This document shows, piece after piece, positions 35,821-44,866 of a stretch of 64,000 nucleotides of DNA. This DNA comes from Candidatus Accumulibacter regalis (GTDB lineage: Bacteria; Pseudomonadota; Gammaproteobacteria; Burkholderiales; Rhodocyclaceae), in the NCBI GenBank assembly GCA_000585075.1, contig JEMY01000001.1, positions 62,001-126,000 of the forward strand, written 5' to 3'. Numbering within the stretch: position 1 is the stretch's first letter; the number at the start of each line of letters is the position of its first letter. The notes beneath the pieces are model-generated. The model saw only the letters and a list, made by a program, of their open reading frames with translations. It had not been told where the DNA came from and did no database searches. A program made the translations under genes and the position numbers.

Positions 35821-36276
35821 CTAGCCGATGACGAATAGCGGCTCGCCGTATTCGACTGGCTCGCCATTCTCGACCAGAATGGCCATCACCGTACCCGCGT
35901 GATCGGCTTCGATCTCGTTGAGCAATTTCATTGCCTCAATGATGCAGAGCGTGTCGCCGGCTTTGACGACGCTGCCCAGCCGGACGAAGGGCTCGCCGCC
36001 TGGACTGGCTGAGTGGTAAAAAGTGCCGACCATCGGCGCCTTGACGACGTCGCCGTCCGGCAGTTGCGGTCCGTCGGATGCCGTGACGGCGACCGTTGCC
36101 GGCGCGGCGGCCATCATCTGGGTCGGCGTGGCCATGGTCATGGCGTAGGCTTGATGAGCCATGGCACCACCATGTTTCACGATGCGAACCCTCTCTTCGG
36201 CGTCATTGATCTCGAGTTCGGTGATACTCGACTCCTCGACGAGATCAATCAGTTTCTTTAACTTGCGCAGATCCAT
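35821..36276 (-). CDS. accB: Biotin carboxyl carrier protein of acetyl-CoA carboxylase
   Basis: 151 residues. The N-terminus [18 protein letters not shown] mediates contact with AccC. A methionine/alanine-rich linker follows, then the C-terminal biotinyl domain with the acceptor lysine (about Lys117) in [11 protein letters not shown]. The ATG at 36276 has a GGAGAG site; an upstream in-frame ATG at 36333 is not needed. It lies 73 bases downstream of aroQ. Confidence 0.97.
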   Translation of the reverse strand: MDLRKLKKLIDLVEESSITELEINDAEERVRIVKHGGAMAHQAYAMTMATPTQMMAAAPATVAVTASDGPQLPDGDVVKAPMVGTFYHSASPGGEPFVRLGSVVKAGDTLCIIEAMKLLNEIEADHAGTVMAILVENGEPVEYGEPLFVIG

Positions 36277-36349
36277 TAATTCTCTCCGGATGAACATACT
36301 CGTTCGCGGCCAGGGGCCACGAGCGCCAGACAACGTATTGCTCGAAGGC

Positions 36350-36841
36350 TCACTCAGCTGAAACCTTGCTCAGTAGGTATTCGAGCGCCAGCAGATAACC
36401 CTCGCTGCCAAGGCCGGTGATGACGCCAATCGCCAGATCGGAGAAGTACGAATGGTGGCGGAAAGCTTCGCGCGCGTGCACATTGGAGAGGTGGACTTCG
36501 ATAAAGGGAATGCCGGTTCCTGCAATCGCGTCGCGCAGGGCGACGCTGGTGTGCGTGTAGGCCGCTGGGTTGACGATCATGTAGCTGACGCCTTGCTGGC
36601 CGGCGGCGTGCACACGTTCGATCAGTGCGCCTTCATGATTGCTCTGGAACGACTCCAGGTTGACGCCGGCAGCCTCGGCGCGCTTGGCCAGGGCCAAATT
36701 GATTTCGGCGAGAGTGGTCGATCCGTAGTGCTTGGGTTCTCGCGTGCCGAGGAGGTTGAGATTGGGCCCGTGCAGGACGAGCAGGTGCGGACTGAGCGGT
36801 TCTTTGTCGGTTTCCGCGGTGTGGGTCTTTTGCTTCTTCAT
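36350..36841 (-). CDS. aroQ: Type II 3-dehydroquinate dehydratase
   Basis: 163 residues, slightly long because of a roughly 15-residue polar N-terminus before [17 protein letters not shown]. Active-site features include the [16 protein letters not shown] loop with Arg and Tyr, the asparagine in [11 protein letters not shown], and [17 protein letters not shown]. It carries out the third step of the shikimate pathway as a dodecamer. The aroQ-accB-accC order is common in proteobacteria. Confidence 0.97.
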   Translation of the reverse strand: MKKQKTHTAETDKEPLSPHLLVLHGPNLNLLGTREPKHYGSTTLAEINLALAKRAEAAGVNLESFQSNHEGALIERVHAAGQQGVSYMIVNPAAYTHTSVALRDAIAGTGIPFIEVHLSNVHAREAFRHHSYFSDLAIGVITGLGSEGYLLALEYLLSKVSAE

Positions 36842-36888
36842 GGCTGCAAGTTTGCCGCAAATGGGCGCATTTTGTCCAGCAACTGTCT

Positions 36889-37440
36889 TCAGCGGGCGGT
36901 CAATTTGCGCAGGAAATCGTCGAGTTCGTTTTCCGCCAAGGGCCCCAGTCGAAGGAGACGCCCGGCGCCGTCCTGATCGAGGACGATGGTGTAGGGCAGA
37001 CTGAGCGACGAATTGCCGAACTGGCCTGCCAGCTCAACACCTTTGGCGCCACCCATCAACAGCGGGTAGGCGACCGGATGGCGTTCGGAAAAGTCTCGAA
37101 CGCTGTCGGCCGAATCCAGCGCGATACCGACAAATTGCACCCCGTTAGCCGCATATGCCCGCTGTAGTCGCGAAAAAGCCGGCATCTCCTCTCGACAGGG
37201 GGGGCACCAGGTGGCCCAGAAATTGACCACCAGAGTCTTGCCGCGCCATTGTGAAAGTGGCTGCGGCAGACCGTTCTCGTCGTCGAGCGTGGTGGCGAAC
37301 AGGTGCGCGACGGTGTCGGGCGGGACAGCTGCAAAAGCCCGCTGGACGGTGCTCGAGTGCTGCGTTGCGTTGTAGATGGCTGCCAGTAAGGCGATGATAG
37401 CGGCAAGGAGCCCAATCAGGAAACCGCGCCCTCTGCTCAT
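36889..37440 (-). CDS. TlpA-family membrane-anchored thioredoxin
   Basis: 183 residues. One N-terminal helix (about 7-25) is followed by a periplasmic thioredoxin domain with the WCPPC active site near 78-82 in [17 protein letters not shown], and a cis-proline segment SLPYTIVLD near 153. It is likely a reductant for cytochrome c or oxidase maturation in the periplasm. Its ATG overlaps the preceding gene's stop (ATGA). Confidence 0.93.
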   Translation of the reverse strand: MSRGRGFLIGLLAAIIALLAAIYNATQHSSTVQRAFAAVPPDTVAHLFATTLDDENGLPQPLSQWRGKTLVVNFWATWCPPCREEMPAFSRLQRAYAANGVQFVGIALDSADSVRDFSERHPVAYPLLMGGAKGVELAGQFGNSSLSLPYTIVLDQDGAGRLLRLGPLAENELDDFLRKLTAR

Positions 37441-38045
37441 GCTGCGGGCCTGCCGTTGCCGGCCAGTAGTTGCTGCACCGCCGCCAGGCGCGCGCGCTCG
37501 CGGACCCGGCCGTCGCGTGTCTTGAAGCTCACGCGCTCGTCGTCGCGTGGGTAGACCACCAGGTTGGCGACCGCATCGTCAATGAGCAGGGTCAGCACTG
37601 CTTCTGCGCGATCGTTACGCGGCGGGCTGTGGCGGTAGTTGATACGCTCGTTGAGGAGGAAGATCTCAACATCCTTGGCGCTGTCGGCGAAGAGCTGAAT
37701 GTCGATCTCGGCGTAACGGCCGGCAGTGCCGTCAAGCACCGAACCGCTGAGGTAGGGGTTGAAGCGCTGCACGGCGGTCATCAGCCGCGCCGCGATTCCC
37801 AACAGGTGCAGGCGCCTCGCCTGCTGTTCGTCTTCCTGGAAGAGGCGCTGGTAGGTTCGCAGTTCGGCCTCGACTTCGGCATCGTCGGGCATCGCGGCGC
37901 TGTCCGGCAAGCCGAGGCTGCGCGCCGCCTTGCGTTTGGCCAACGCCGCCGAGTTAATGCCGTCCTCGGCCATCAGCCGTGCTGCGAGGCTGGCGATGCG
38001 GCTGCGCTGCTGTGGGGCGCGCTGGCGATCCTGTCGGCTGCTCAT
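37437..38045 (-). CDS. Nucleotidyltransferase-like hypothetical protein
   Basis: 202 residues; not recognised as a named family. The centre reads YLSGSVLDGTAGRYAEIDIQLF (GS near 100-101, DI about residue 117). This matches the hG-S-x-G ... D-x-D pattern of the minimal nucleotidyltransferase fold; here it is E-I-D-I. The N-terminus is helical and basic, and the C-terminus (VYPRDDERVSFKTRDGRVRERA) carries a conserved-looking basic tail. Whether it still binds metal is uncertain. It is translationally coupled to the TlpA-like protein and divergent from mpl. Confidence 0.65.
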   Translation of the reverse strand: MSSRQDRQRAPQQRSRIASLAARLMAEDGINSAALAKRKAARSLGLPDSAAMPDDAEVEAELRTYQRLFQEDEQQARRLHLLGIAARLMTAVQRFNPYLSGSVLDGTAGRYAEIDIQLFADSAKDVEIFLLNERINYRHSPPRNDRAEAVLTLLIDDAVANLVVYPRDDERVSFKTRDGRVRERARLAAVQQLLAGNGRPAA

Positions 38046-38175
38046 CAAAGCTTTCCGGTGGCGCGTGGTGGTGTCGAAGGGCAAGCTGGGGTCGTCCGGG
38101 CAGGCCAGGAAGGCAGGCCTGCGGGCGGGGTACAATCGCGTCTTCTGCGCAGCAATTCTAACTTGGATCGGCCAA

Positions 38176-39534
38176 ATGCATATTCATATCCTCGGCATCT
38201 GTGGCACCTTCATGGGGGGGCTTGCCCAGCTGGCGCGGGCCGCCGGGCACCGCGTAACCGGCTGCGACAGCAGCGTTTACCCACCGATGAGCAGGCAGCT
38301 CGAAGCGGCACAGATCGAGCTCGTCGAAGGCTACGATGCGGCACAGGTCGCTTTCGAACCCGATTGTTACCTGGTTGGCAACGCCATTTCCCGCACCAAC
38401 CCGCTGCTCGAGGAGATCCTCGACCGTGGCTTGCCCTACGTCTCTGGGCCGCAATGGTTGGCCGAGCACGTGCTGCATGGACGCTGGGTACTGGCCGTCG
38501 CCGGGACGCACGGCAAGACCACGACCGCCGCCATGCTGGCGTGGATTCTCGAGCAGGCCGGCCTGAGCCCCGGCTTCCTGATCGGGGGGGTGCCGCTGAA
38601 CTTCGGCGTTTCGGCACGCCTGTCCGGCGACGACAGCGACTCGCCGTTCTTCGTGATTGAAGCAGACGAATACGATAGCGCCTTTTGCGACAAGCGATCG
38701 AAGTTCATTCACTACTCCCCGCGAACGACGATCCTGAACAACCTTGAGTTCGATCATGCCGACATCTTCGCTGATCTGGCGGCGATCGAGACGCAGTTCC
38801 ACCATCTGGTGCGTACTCTGCCGGGCAATGGCCTGCTCCTGACGAATGCCGCCGAGGCCAGTCTGGAGCGCGTCCTGGCGCGCGGCTGCTGGACCCCGGT
38901 CGAACGCTTCAACGATGCGCAAGGCTGGCGTGTCGAGGGCGACGACGCCGACGGTTCGCTGCAGTTGTGGCAGGGCGAGCAACTGATTGGTCGCACGCCA
39001 TGGGCGCTGAGCGGCGCGCACAACCGGCTCAACGCGCTGGCCGCCCTGCTCGCGGCCAGACATGTCGGGGTGTCTTTCGCTCAGGGCCTGGCGGCGCTGG
39101 CGGCGTTCGAGAATGTCAAACGACGCATGGAGCTGCGCGGTACTGTCCGCGGCGTCGAGGTCTACGACGATTTTGCGCACCATCCGACGGCGATCGCGAC
39201 CACTCTCGCCGGTTTGCGGCACAAGGTCGGCCGGGCGCGCATCCTGGCCGTTCTCGAACCGCGTTCGAACACCATGAAGCTGGGGATCATGAAGGCACTG
39301 CTGCCAGGCAGCCTGGCCGACGCCGACGAGGTCTTCTGCTACGCGGCGAATCTTGGCTGGGACGTTGCGGAGGCGCTCGTTCCGCTGGGCGAAAAAGCGA
39401 TCGTCGAGAACGATCTGGAGCAGCTGGTGGGGCGGATTGCGGGCGCTGCAAGCGCCGGCGACCAGATTCTCGTGATGAGCAACGGCGGTTTTGGCGGCAT
39501 TCACGAGAAGCTGCTGGCCGCGCTCGCGGCCTGA
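38176..39534 (+). CDS. mpl: UDP-MurNAc:L-alanyl-gamma-D-Glu-meso-DAP ligase (Mpl)
   Basis: 452-residue Mur ligase that recycles murein tripeptide onto UDP-MurNAc. It starts MHIHILGICGTFMGGLAQLA and has the ATP loop AGTHGKTTT near 111-119, the central-domain VIEADEYDSAFCDKRSKF near 161, and SGAHNRLNALAA near 279. GTFMGG and the overall length separate it from MurC. A possible -10 TACAAT lies at 38131. The last bases converge on ctaB with a 4-base gap. Confidence 0.96.
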   Translation: MHIHILGICGTFMGGLAQLARAAGHRVTGCDSSVYPPMSRQLEAAQIELVEGYDAAQVAFEPDCYLVGNAISRTNPLLEEILDRGLPYVSGPQWLAEHVLHGRWVLAVAGTHGKTTTAAMLAWILEQAGLSPGFLIGGVPLNFGVSARLSGDDSDSPFFVIEADEYDSAFCDKRSKFIHYSPRTTILNNLEFDHADIFADLAAIETQFHHLVRTLPGNGLLLTNAAEASLERVLARGCWTPVERFNDAQGWRVEGDDADGSLQLWQGEQLIGRTPWALSGAHNRLNALAALLAARHVGVSFAQGLAALAAFENVKRRMELRGTVRGVEVYDDFAHHPTAIATTLAGLRHKVGRARILAVLEPRSNTMKLGIMKALLPGSLADADEVFCYAANLGWDVAEALVPLGEKAIVENDLEQLVGRIAGAASAGDQILVMSNGGFGGIHEKLLAALAA

Positions 39535-39538
39535 GCGA

Positions 39539-40435
39539 TCAGCGCAGGAAATGATCGGCGAGCAGTGCCGCGAAGAGCAGGGTCAGATAGATGATCGAAT
39601 AGCGAAACGTCAGCCTGGCCAGCTTGTCGCTGTAGTCCCGCCAGAGGGTGACACTGTAGAGGAGGAAGATGCCGTCGAGAATCAGCGCTGCCGCCAGATA
39701 CCAGGGACCACTCATGCCGAGCGTGTAGGGCACGATGGTTGCGCCGGTGAGCATCACCACGTAAAGCAGGCTGTGCAGGCAGGTCAGGCGGATGCCGTGG
39801 GTGACCGGCAGCATAGGCAGACCCGACTTGGCGTACTCGGCGCAGCGGTAACAGGCTAGGGCCCAGAAGTGCGGTGGCGTCCAGATGAATATAATCAGAA
39901 ACAGGACCAGCGCTTCGGCGCCGACCTGGCCGGTGATCGCCGCCCAGCCGAGTAGCGGGGGCATGGCGCCGGAGGCGCCGCCGATGACGATGTTCATCGG
40001 CGTCGCCGGTTTCAGCACCACGGTGTAGATCACCGCATAGCCGAAAAAGGTGGCCAGCGTCAGCCACATGGTGAGCGGATTGACGAAGGCGTGCAGAATC
40101 CACAATCCCAGGCCGCCGACCACGGTTGCCAGGGTCAGCGTTTCGCGTGCCGAAACCTCGCCCCGCGCGGTCGGTCGGGCACGCGTTCGCGCCATGCGAG
40201 CATCAATCTCCTGCTCGATCAGGCAGTTGATTGCGGCGGCCGCGCCAGCGACCAGGGCGATGCCGACCGAGGCGGCGACAAAAAGCCCGAACGGCGGGAA
40301 CGATGGCGCCGCCAGAAACATGCCGATCATCGCGGTGAACACGATCAGGCTGTTGACCCGCGGCTTGCACAACTCGAAGAAAGCCCCCAGGCGCTGCCCG
40401 GGCGAACGCCGGGAGCTGGTGCTGATCACTGCCAT
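39539..40435 (-). CDS. ctaB: Protoheme IX farnesyltransferase (heme O synthase)
   Basis: 298 residues with about eight transmembrane helices. The prenyl-diphosphate site [19 protein letters not shown] (about 69-87) and the second aspartate-rich loop near 190 ([11 protein letters not shown]) define the UbiA/CyoE family. It converts heme B to heme O for the aa3-type oxidase. It is transcribed away from coxB, together with the DUF2244 and subunit-II-anchor-like genes. The heme A synthase ctaA is not in this window. Confidence 0.96.
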   Translation of the reverse strand: MAVISTSSRRSPGQRLGAFFELCKPRVNSLIVFTAMIGMFLAAPSFPPFGLFVAASVGIALVAGAAAAINCLIEQEIDARMARTRARPTARGEVSARETLTLATVVGGLGLWILHAFVNPLTMWLTLATFFGYAVIYTVVLKPATPMNIVIGGASGAMPPLLGWAAITGQVGAEALVLFLIIFIWTPPHFWALACYRCAEYAKSGLPMLPVTHGIRLTCLHSLLYVVMLTGATIVPYTLGMSGPWYLAAALILDGIFLLYSVTLWRDYSDKLARLTFRYSIIYLTLLFAALLADHFLR

Positions 40436-40630
40436 ATCGCTTTCCTGTCGCTTCTTTGTTTCATCGTCTCAACCCCTGCTTCCGCGCAAGCTGGCAACTT
40501 CCGAGGATTTCTGAATAAGCGCACGCCGCAGCGCTGGCGAATGATGCCATCCCCGCGGGAATCAGTCACCTGCACGCGCGATGTGGTCTTTGTTTGACGA
40601 CGATCACTTCTTTCCAGGCTGCGCGGTGGT

Positions 40631-40981
40631 TCAGCCGGCAAAGTGGAGGCTGATCAGAATGTAGTCGACGAAAAGCAAGATGGCGAACGGCACCATCGCC
40701 CACAGCCACTGCACCGTTCCGGTCGGCCCCGAGAACGTGCTCGCCTGATTGCCGGCGCCCTTCCGGTGCTTGGCCATCGAGTAGATGGTGATCGCAAAAA
40801 TCGTCACGAAGAGCACGGTAAGCATGACCAGAACATAGCCGTGCATGGCCGACGGCTCGTGGCTCGCAGTGGCGGAGAAGGCGGTGTCGGCAGTCGACTC
40901 GGCGCGTGCCAGCGCCGGCGCCGCTGCGGCAAGCAGGCCCGACCATAAGACGTTCGCGCGTTGACAGAAACGATGAGGCAT
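40631..40981 (-). CDS. Stand-alone subunit-II-anchor-like membrane protein
   Basis: 116 residues. A signal-like N-terminus (cleavage near ARA-E, 28) is followed by two transmembrane helices separated by a KHRKGAGNQASTFSG loop. The segment from the first helix into TVQWLWAMVPFAILLFVDYIL aligns in pattern with YHRKSKGHKAATFHDN and TVELAWTIVPALILVAIAF of CoxB encoded next door. It therefore looks like the membrane hairpin of cytochrome oxidase subunit II without the CuA domain. A TTG at 40987 is an alternative start. A role in oxidase assembly or as an extra subunit is inferred from location. Confidence 0.7.
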   Translation of the reverse strand: MPHRFCQRANVLWSGLLAAAAPALARAESTADTAFSATASHEPSAMHGYVLVMLTVLFVTIFAITIYSMAKHRKGAGNQASTFSGPTGTVQWLWAMVPFAILLFVDYILISLHFAG

Positions 40982-40997
40982 CTTCAAAACGCTCTCC

Positions 40998-41486
40998 TCA
41001 GAGAGTTTTCTCGGGCCGAGCGGCGCCCAGGTTCTTCTTCAGCTCGTTGCCGAGCACCCACTTCTGTTCTTCCGTCAGCCAGCGGCCAACTTCGACTTCC
41101 TTGCCATGCGAGCGGATCAGCAGGCGGCGCTGCTGTCCCGGAGTCCGATCGAACTGCAGCTGCGCCCAGTACGGATGAAAGGCATGGCGTTGCCACCGCG
41201 CGCCGCAACGTGTCTCGATCGTCAAGCGTTCCGCTTCAAGGGTGATCCTCTCGAAGTCGTCGGCGCTGGCGTCGATTTGCCGTAGAGCCCACCACAGCAG
41301 ACAGAGCTCGAGTCCGGTAAAGGGAAGTACCGGCCAGGCGCCGAAATACGAGAAAGCGATTGCGATGGCACCCGACCAGGTCGCCGTGACACGAAACAGC
41401 CACTTGCGTTCGACCACGGAAAGCGAGCAGTCCCGGCGGGCCTCCCAGGTTTGCGCTGCCGGTGTCTGTGCCGCAACCAAGCTCAT
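40998..41486 (-). CDS. DUF2244 family membrane protein
   Basis: 162 residues with a strong AGGAGGA site. Two adjacent hydrophobic helices (about 33-73) are followed by a beta-rich cytoplasmic tail. This is the DUF2244 pattern, commonly located beside coxB in proteobacteria. Function is unknown; a link to oxidase biogenesis is inferred from conserved position. An FNR-type box lies 46 bases upstream of the ATG. Confidence 0.85.
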   Translation of the reverse strand: MSLVAAQTPAAQTWEARRDCSLSVVERKWLFRVTATWSGAIAIAFSYFGAWPVLPFTGLELCLLWWALRQIDASADDFERITLEAERLTIETRCGARWQRHAFHPYWAQLQFDRTPGQQRRLLIRSHGKEVEVGRWLTEEQKWVLGNELKKNLGAARPEKTL

Positions 41487-41531
41487 CGATTCCTCCTGCA
41501 TGCTCAGACCCCGCGAGCGGCTCGGCTGGGC

Positions 41532-41545
41532 TTGACACAGATCAA
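41532..41545. promoter_or_regulatory. FNR/ANR-type box upstream of DUF2244-ctaB unit
   Basis: TTGACACAGATCAA, one base off the TTGAT-N4-ATCAA consensus. It is positioned to act on the leftward genes (46 bases before the DUF2244 ATG). Confidence 0.6.
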
Positions 41546-41794
41546 GGGATCTAGCGCGAAATTCTAACACGGGGCCCGGCGCGCTTGGCAAGGTGGGCAG
41601 GCAACTGCATGATTATATGTACCTTCACTTGGCGTTGCGCCGCCTCGCGGCGGCTGCGCCTGGGCATTCCGCGCATTCGCCGGGTGGCCCTCGGCGGGGG
41701 CTTCCGGTCGAACCGGGGGCCAGTCTTGGGGTGCGTCACGGGCCGTGGCGACTAAGGCTTCGTGACTGGCCCCGGCATTTTTTTCGCTTGAACA

Positions 41795-41808
41795 TTGATC
41801 CACATCAA
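41795..41808. promoter_or_regulatory. Perfect FNR/ANR box upstream of coxB
   Basis: TTGATCCACATCAA matches TTGAT-N4-ATCAA exactly. It overlaps a possible -35 (TTGATC), with GTTAAC 17 bases downstream. If that is the promoter, the regulator would repress coxB without oxygen. Confidence 0.75.
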
Positions 41809-41850
41809 GTGGAGTGTGTTAACCTCCGCGGTTGGTGAAAAACTGGAACG

Positions 41851-41871
41851 GAGCCCGCGCGGGCTCTTTTT
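41851..41871 (+). terminator. Intrinsic terminator in the coxB leader
   Basis: GAGCCCGC/GCGGGCTC palindrome followed by TTTTT, 43 bases after the FNR box and 82 bases before the coxB ATG, on the coxB strand. It either attenuates coxB or ends a very short transcript. Confidence 0.8.
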
Positions 41872-41953
41872 GGCACGTTTTCGAGAACGTCAGGGGCTGG
41901 CGCCGATGTTCTGCCGCACGGCAGGCGCGGTACCTTGCGGGGAAAGGGAGAAG

Positions 41954-43111
41954 ATGGCACGAAACTCAAACAGCAATCGTCTACGAAGCGGTTCTAGCGG
42001 ACGCTTCTTTGCCGCATTGCTCGGCTTGTTCAGCGGCGCGGCGAACGCAGCCTGGGAGCTTAATCTGCAGGAACCAGCCACCGCTGTCGCGCGCCGCGTC
42101 TACGAGCTGCACAGTCTTTTGTTGTGGGTGATCGTCGTCATTTTTGTCGGCGTTTTTGCAGTCGTTGCCTACTCGCTCGTTTATCACCGCAAGTCGAAGG
42201 GTCACAAGGCGGCAACTTTCCACGACAACACCACCGTCGAACTGGCGTGGACGATCGTGCCGGCGCTGATCCTGGTGGCGATAGCCTTTCCGGCGACATC
42301 GGCCCTGGTCGACATGCGCGACACCTCGGAGCCCGATCTGACGGTCAAGGTCACTGGCTATCAGTGGAAATGGGGCTACGAATACCTCACTGGTGACGCC
42401 GCCGGCGTCAAGTACATGAGCGTGCTGTCGACGCCGCGCGAGCAGATTGAGAACAAGGCCCCCAAGGGCGAGCACTATCTGCTGGAAGTCGATCGCCCGC
42501 TGGTGGTGCCGGTCGGCAAGAAGGTGCGCATTCTGACGACGGCCAACGACGTGATTCACAACTGGTCGGTGCCGGCGTTCGCCGTCAAGACCGACGCCGT
42601 GCCGGGCTTCCTGCGCGACACCTGGTTCCGAGCCGACAAGGAAGGCACCTACCGCGGCCAATGTTCCGAGCTTTGCGGCAAGGACCACGGCTTCATGCCG
42701 GTGGTCGTCGAGGTCGTTTCCGCGGAAAAGTACGCGGCCTGGGCTGGTGAGCAGAAGCAGCAGATGGTTGCGGTTGCCGAGGATCCGAACAAGGTCTGGA
42801 CGCTTGACGAACAGCTTGCCCTTGGTGAGAAGGTTTACACCACCAACTGTGCCGCCTGTCACCAGGCGACCGGCGAGGGATTGCCGCCGGCGTTCCCGGC
42901 GCTCGACGGCTCGGCAGTTGCCAAGGGGCCACGAGCGGCGCATGTCGAGATGGTTCTCAAGGGCAAGGCTGGTACCGCCATGGCCGCCTTTGGAGAACAG
43001 TTGAGCGAAACCGATATCGCCGCCGTTGTCGCTTACGAGCGCAACGCATGGAGCAACAAGCTCGGTGAAGTCATCCAGCCCGCCGAAGTCAAGGCGCTTC
43101 GCGGCAAGTAA
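41954..43111 (+). CDS. coxB: Cytochrome c oxidase subunit II with cytochrome c domain
   Basis: 385 residues. A signal peptide (to about 33, AANA-A) precedes two membrane helices (about 55-80 and 95-115) and the CuA cupredoxin domain with CSELCGKDHGFMPV carrying both Cys, Glu, His and Met ligands. A C-terminal cytochrome c domain has NCAACH near 300 and a likely Met ligand in GTAMAAFGEQLS. The fused heme makes it a caa3-type subunit that takes electrons from a soluble cytochrome c. The ATG at 41954 has AAAGGGAG; a longer frame upstream runs through the terminator and is rejected. Confidence 0.97.
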   Translation: MARNSNSNRLRSGSSGRFFAALLGLFSGAANAAWELNLQEPATAVARRVYELHSLLLWVIVVIFVGVFAVVAYSLVYHRKSKGHKAATFHDNTTVELAWTIVPALILVAIAFPATSALVDMRDTSEPDLTVKVTGYQWKWGYEYLTGDAAGVKYMSVLSTPREQIENKAPKGEHYLLEVDRPLVVPVGKKVRILTTANDVIHNWSVPAFAVKTDAVPGFLRDTWFRADKEGTYRGQCSELCGKDHGFMPVVVEVVSAEKYAAWAGEQKQQMVAVAEDPNKVWTLDEQLALGEKVYTTNCAACHQATGEGLPPAFPALDGSAVAKGPRAAHVEMVLKGKAGTAMAAFGEQLSETDIAAVVAYERNAWSNKLGEVIQPAEVKALRGK

Positions 43112-43142
43112 TCGCGCCACAGGCCATCAGGAGAATCTGATT

Positions 43143-44753
43143 ATGCAAGCCACGTCACACACCGGTTACGCCGGCCACCACGACCACGATAGCCACGGGC
43201 ACCCGACGGGTTGGAAGCGCTGGGTGACCACGACCAACCACAAGGACATCGGTTCAATGTACCTGTGGTTCAGTTTCGTGATGTTCCTCGTTGGCGGCGC
43301 GATGTCGCTGATCATCCGCGCCGAGCTGTTCACGCCGGGGCTGCAGTACGTGTCGCCCGAGTTCTACAACCAGATGCTCACGCTGCACGCGCTGATCATG
43401 GTCTTCGGTGCGATCATGCCGGCCTTCGTCGGCTTCGCCAACTGGATGATCCCGATGATGATCGGGGCTTCGGACATGGCCTTCGCACGGATGAACAACT
43501 GGAGTTTCTGGTTGTTGCCGCCGGCCGCGATTCTGTTGACCGCGTCGATCTTCGTTCCCGGCGGCGCCGCCGGTACCGGCTGGACCCTGTACCCGCCCCT
43601 GTCGATCCAGATGGGCATGGGCATGGACATGGCCATTTTTGCGGTGCACATCCTCGGCATGTCGTCGATCATGGGTTCGATCAACATCGTCACCACCATC
43701 CTCAACATGCGCACTCCCGGCATGACGCTGATGAAGATGCCCCTGTTCTGCTGGACCTGGCTGGTCACGGCCTTTCTGCTCATCGCCTCGATGCCCATCT
43801 TGGCCGGCGCGGTGACCATGCTGCTGACCGACCGCCACTTCGGCACCAGCTTCTTCAGCGCTGCCGGTGGCGGTGATCCGGTGCTCTTTCAGCATATCTT
43901 CTGGTTCTTTGGCCACCCGGAGGTGTACATCATCGCCTTGCCGGCCTTTGGCGTCGTTTCGCATGTGATTCCGGCTTTCTCGCGCAAGCCGCTGTTCGGC
44001 TACGTCTCGATGGTCTACGCGATTGCTGCGATCGGACTGATTTCGTTCTTCGTCTGGGCGCACCACATGTACGTCACCGGCATCCCGCTCACCGGCCAGC
44101 TGTACTTCATGTACGCGACGATGCTGATCGCGGTGCCGACCGGGGTGAAGGTGTTCAACTGGGTCACCACCATGTGGCGAGGCTCGCTGACCTTTGAGAC
44201 GCCAATGCTGTTTGCCCTCGGTTTCCTGGTGTTGTTCACCATCGGCGGCCTGACCGGACTGGTGCTGGCAATGACCGCGGTGGACATCCAGTTGCAGGAC
44301 ACCTATTACGTCGTCGCCCACTTCCACTACGTGATGGTCGCAGGCGCGCTCTTCTCCGCCTACGCCGGCCTGTACTTCTGGCTACCGAAGTGGACCGGCC
44401 ACATGTACAACGAAACCCTCGGCAAGTGGCACTTCTGGCTGTCGATGATCTTCTTCAACATCGCCTTCTTCCCGCAGCACTTTCTCGGCCTGGCCGGGAT
44501 GCCGCGACGGATTCCGGACTATGCGCAGCAGTTTGCCGACTTCAACGTCATTTCCGGCATCGGCGCCTTCGGCTTCGGCTTCAGCCAGTTGCTGGTCCTG
44601 GTGATCGTCGTCCAGACAGTCAGGGGCGGCGCTCGTGCCGCGAGTCGGCCCTGGGATGGGGCGCACGGGCTGGAATGGACGGTGCCCTCGCCGGCGCCTT
44701 ACCACACCTTTGAAGATCCGCCGCATTTTGACCAGGCCGAGGCGCACGGATGA
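43143..44753 (+). CDS. coxA: Cytochrome c oxidase subunit I
   Basis: 536 residues, 12 helices. It holds the low-spin heme and the heme a3-CuB centre. HALIMVFGAIMP carries a heme ligand histidine, WFFGHPEVYIIALPAFG carries the CuB His cross-linked to Tyr, WAHHMYVTG carries the two CuB histidines, and YYVVAHFHYVMVAG carries the a3/a ligands. It reduces O2 to water and pumps protons. The N-terminus has a His/Asp-rich tail (HHDHDSHGHP) before the first helix. An AGGAGA site precedes the ATG. Confidence 0.98.
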   Translation: MQATSHTGYAGHHDHDSHGHPTGWKRWVTTTNHKDIGSMYLWFSFVMFLVGGAMSLIIRAELFTPGLQYVSPEFYNQMLTLHALIMVFGAIMPAFVGFANWMIPMMIGASDMAFARMNNWSFWLLPPAAILLTASIFVPGGAAGTGWTLYPPLSIQMGMGMDMAIFAVHILGMSSIMGSINIVTTILNMRTPGMTLMKMPLFCWTWLVTAFLLIASMPILAGAVTMLLTDRHFGTSFFSAAGGGDPVLFQHIFWFFGHPEVYIIALPAFGVVSHVIPAFSRKPLFGYVSMVYAIAAIGLISFFVWAHHMYVTGIPLTGQLYFMYATMLIAVPTGVKVFNWVTTMWRGSLTFETPMLFALGFLVLFTIGGLTGLVLAMTAVDIQLQDTYYVVAHFHYVMVAGALFSAYAGLYFWLPKWTGHMYNETLGKWHFWLSMIFFNIAFFPQHFLGLAGMPRRIPDYAQQFADFNVISGIGAFGFGFSQLLVLVIVVQTVRGGARAASRPWDGAHGLEWTVPSPAPYHTFEDPPHFDQAEAHG

Positions 44754-44866
44754 CGAGTGACCCGTCACGTAATCAGGGCAACCGGCGCATCGCGATCGGT
44801 CTGGCTCTGTTCGCGGCCGCCGTGTTTCTGAGCTACATCATCCGCCAGTGGATGGGCAACACGTGA
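44750..44866 (+). CDS. Cytochrome oxidase small assembly protein
   Basis: A 38-residue frame starting in the ATGA overlap with the coxA stop: MTSDPSRNQGNRRIAIG, then one transmembrane helix (about 14-32) and RQWMGNT. Tiny single-span proteins at this spot are annotated as oxidase small assembly proteins in betaproteobacteria (recall). The 4-base overlaps with coxA and ctaG, together with a charged N-terminus and clean helix, support a real gene. It is below usual gene-caller length. Confidence 0.8.
   Translation: MTSDPSRNQGNRRIAIGLALFAAAVFLSYIIRQWMGNT

Larger units (their letters stand above)
41487..41953. other. Divergent oxidase control region
   Basis: 467 bases between the DUF2244 unit and coxB with no credible gene. 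It contains two FNR/ANR-type palindromes, an intrinsic terminator on the coxB strand, and a short hairpin (ACGTTTT-cgag-AACGT near 41875-41890) before the coxB ribosome site. The two small open frames here are GC-driven. Confidence 0.6.
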
